From an uncultured Faecalibacterium sp. (GTDB taxonomy: Bacteria > Bacillota > Clostridia > Oscillospirales > Ruminococcaceae), in the NCBI GenBank assembly GCA_900765105.1, contig CAAFQM010000010.1, forward strand, positions 1 through 14,729: a stretch of DNA of 14,729 nucleotides, written 5' to 3'. Below, in pieces: positions 14,659 to 14,729 of this stretch. Below the pieces are notes generated by a model, which was given only the letters and a program-made list of their open reading frames with translations, did no database searches and was not told the origin of the DNA. Position 1 is the first letter of the stretch, and the number at the start of each line of letters is the position of its first letter. Both the position numbers and the translations under genes were made by a program.

Positions 14659-14685
14659 TTAGCACTCTGTGCTTGACACTGCTAA
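14659..14685 (+). promoter_or_regulatory. CIRCE operator (HrcA binding site)
   Basis: The left arm TTAGCACTC (14659-14667) matches the CIRCE consensus in all 9 bases; after exactly 9 bases the right arm CACTGCTAA (14677-14685) matches GAGTGCTAA in 7 of 9. CIRCE is bound by the HrcA repressor and controls chaperone genes (groESL, hrcA-grpE-dnaK). It overlaps the -35 box of the promoter. Confidence 0.88.
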
Positions 14686-14701
14686 CAAACGGTGCTATAA
14701 C
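14673..14701 (+). promoter_or_regulatory. Strong vegetative promoter under CIRCE control
   Basis: TTGACA (14673-14678), a 17-bp spacer and TATAAC (14696-14701). The -35 box is embedded in the CIRCE element, so HrcA would block RNA polymerase directly. Confidence 0.85.
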
Positions 14702-14713
14702 TATGGCGTGCTC

Positions 14714-14719
14714 AGGAGG
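14714..14719 (+). promoter_or_regulatory. Ribosome binding site of a gene beyond the window
   Basis: AGGAGG lies 13 bp after the -10 box and 10 bases before the window ends, so the start codon should fall at or just past the edge. With CIRCE upstream, the gene is expected to be a heat-shock gene (groES, hrcA or dnaK group). The stretch 14588-14658 before CIRCE shows no other feature. Confidence 0.6.
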
Positions 14720-14729
14720 AAGGGCAAAA

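Noticed and set aside
1..14729. tRNA, rRNA, riboswitch or CRISPR array
   Set aside because: No cloverleaf with a T-loop signature, rRNA-like segment, known riboswitch core or regularly spaced repeats were noticed by eye; a covariance-model scan was not possible.

Overview
The window looks like chromosomal DNA from a GC-rich member of the Firmicutes, class Clostridia, most like the Faecalibacterium/Oscillospiraceae group. The evidence is clostridial-type housekeeping proteins, strong AGGAGG-type ribosome binding sites, a SigK-type sporulation sigma factor, RNase M5 and a CIRCE heat-shock operator. The genus is an inference from protein style and base composition, not a database match.

Left part (1-7391, all + strand): housekeeping genes in a tight row. 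They are the 3' part of alaS, a HIT-family hydrolase, a phosphoribosyltransferase, comEC (channel part kept, C-terminal hydrolase motif not visible), then, after an internal promoter, holA and rnmV overlapping by 4 bp. A hairpin with a T-run closes the run. The convergent sigK-like gene (7369-8073, - strand) ends inside that hairpin.

Middle part (8100-12470): more accessory in character. It holds a fragment of a MATE transporter gene (- strand), a macro-domain deacetylase overlapping sfsA (+), and a long two-tier terminator hairpin. Next is a relic on the - strand in which the head of what looks like an Xre-type regulator runs into the tail of a SUKH/SMI1 protein. The relic's promoter faces away from a near-consensus promoter for a Y-family polymerase plus YolD-like pair, a translesion-repair module often carried by mobile elements. 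No integrase, transposase or att repeat is visible, so the region looks like decayed or recombined cargo, not an intact element.

Right part (12569-14729, + strand): a small conserved-looking protein of unknown function, purine nucleoside phosphorylase and its terminator, then a TipA-type MerR regulator. The regulator has a 19-bp-spaced MerR promoter with a perfect dyad and an internal Shine-Dalgarno/ATG that could produce the drug-binding domain alone. The window ends in a CIRCE operator overlapping a strong promoter and a ribosome binding site for a gene, presumably a chaperone gene, just beyond the edge.

I found no convincing wholly new multi-gene system. The most interesting points are the built-in internal start in the TipA-like gene, the regulator/SUKH chimeric relic that keeps its promoter and ribosome binding site, the SigK-like factor with a pro-sequence, and the ComEC without recognisable metal ligands.
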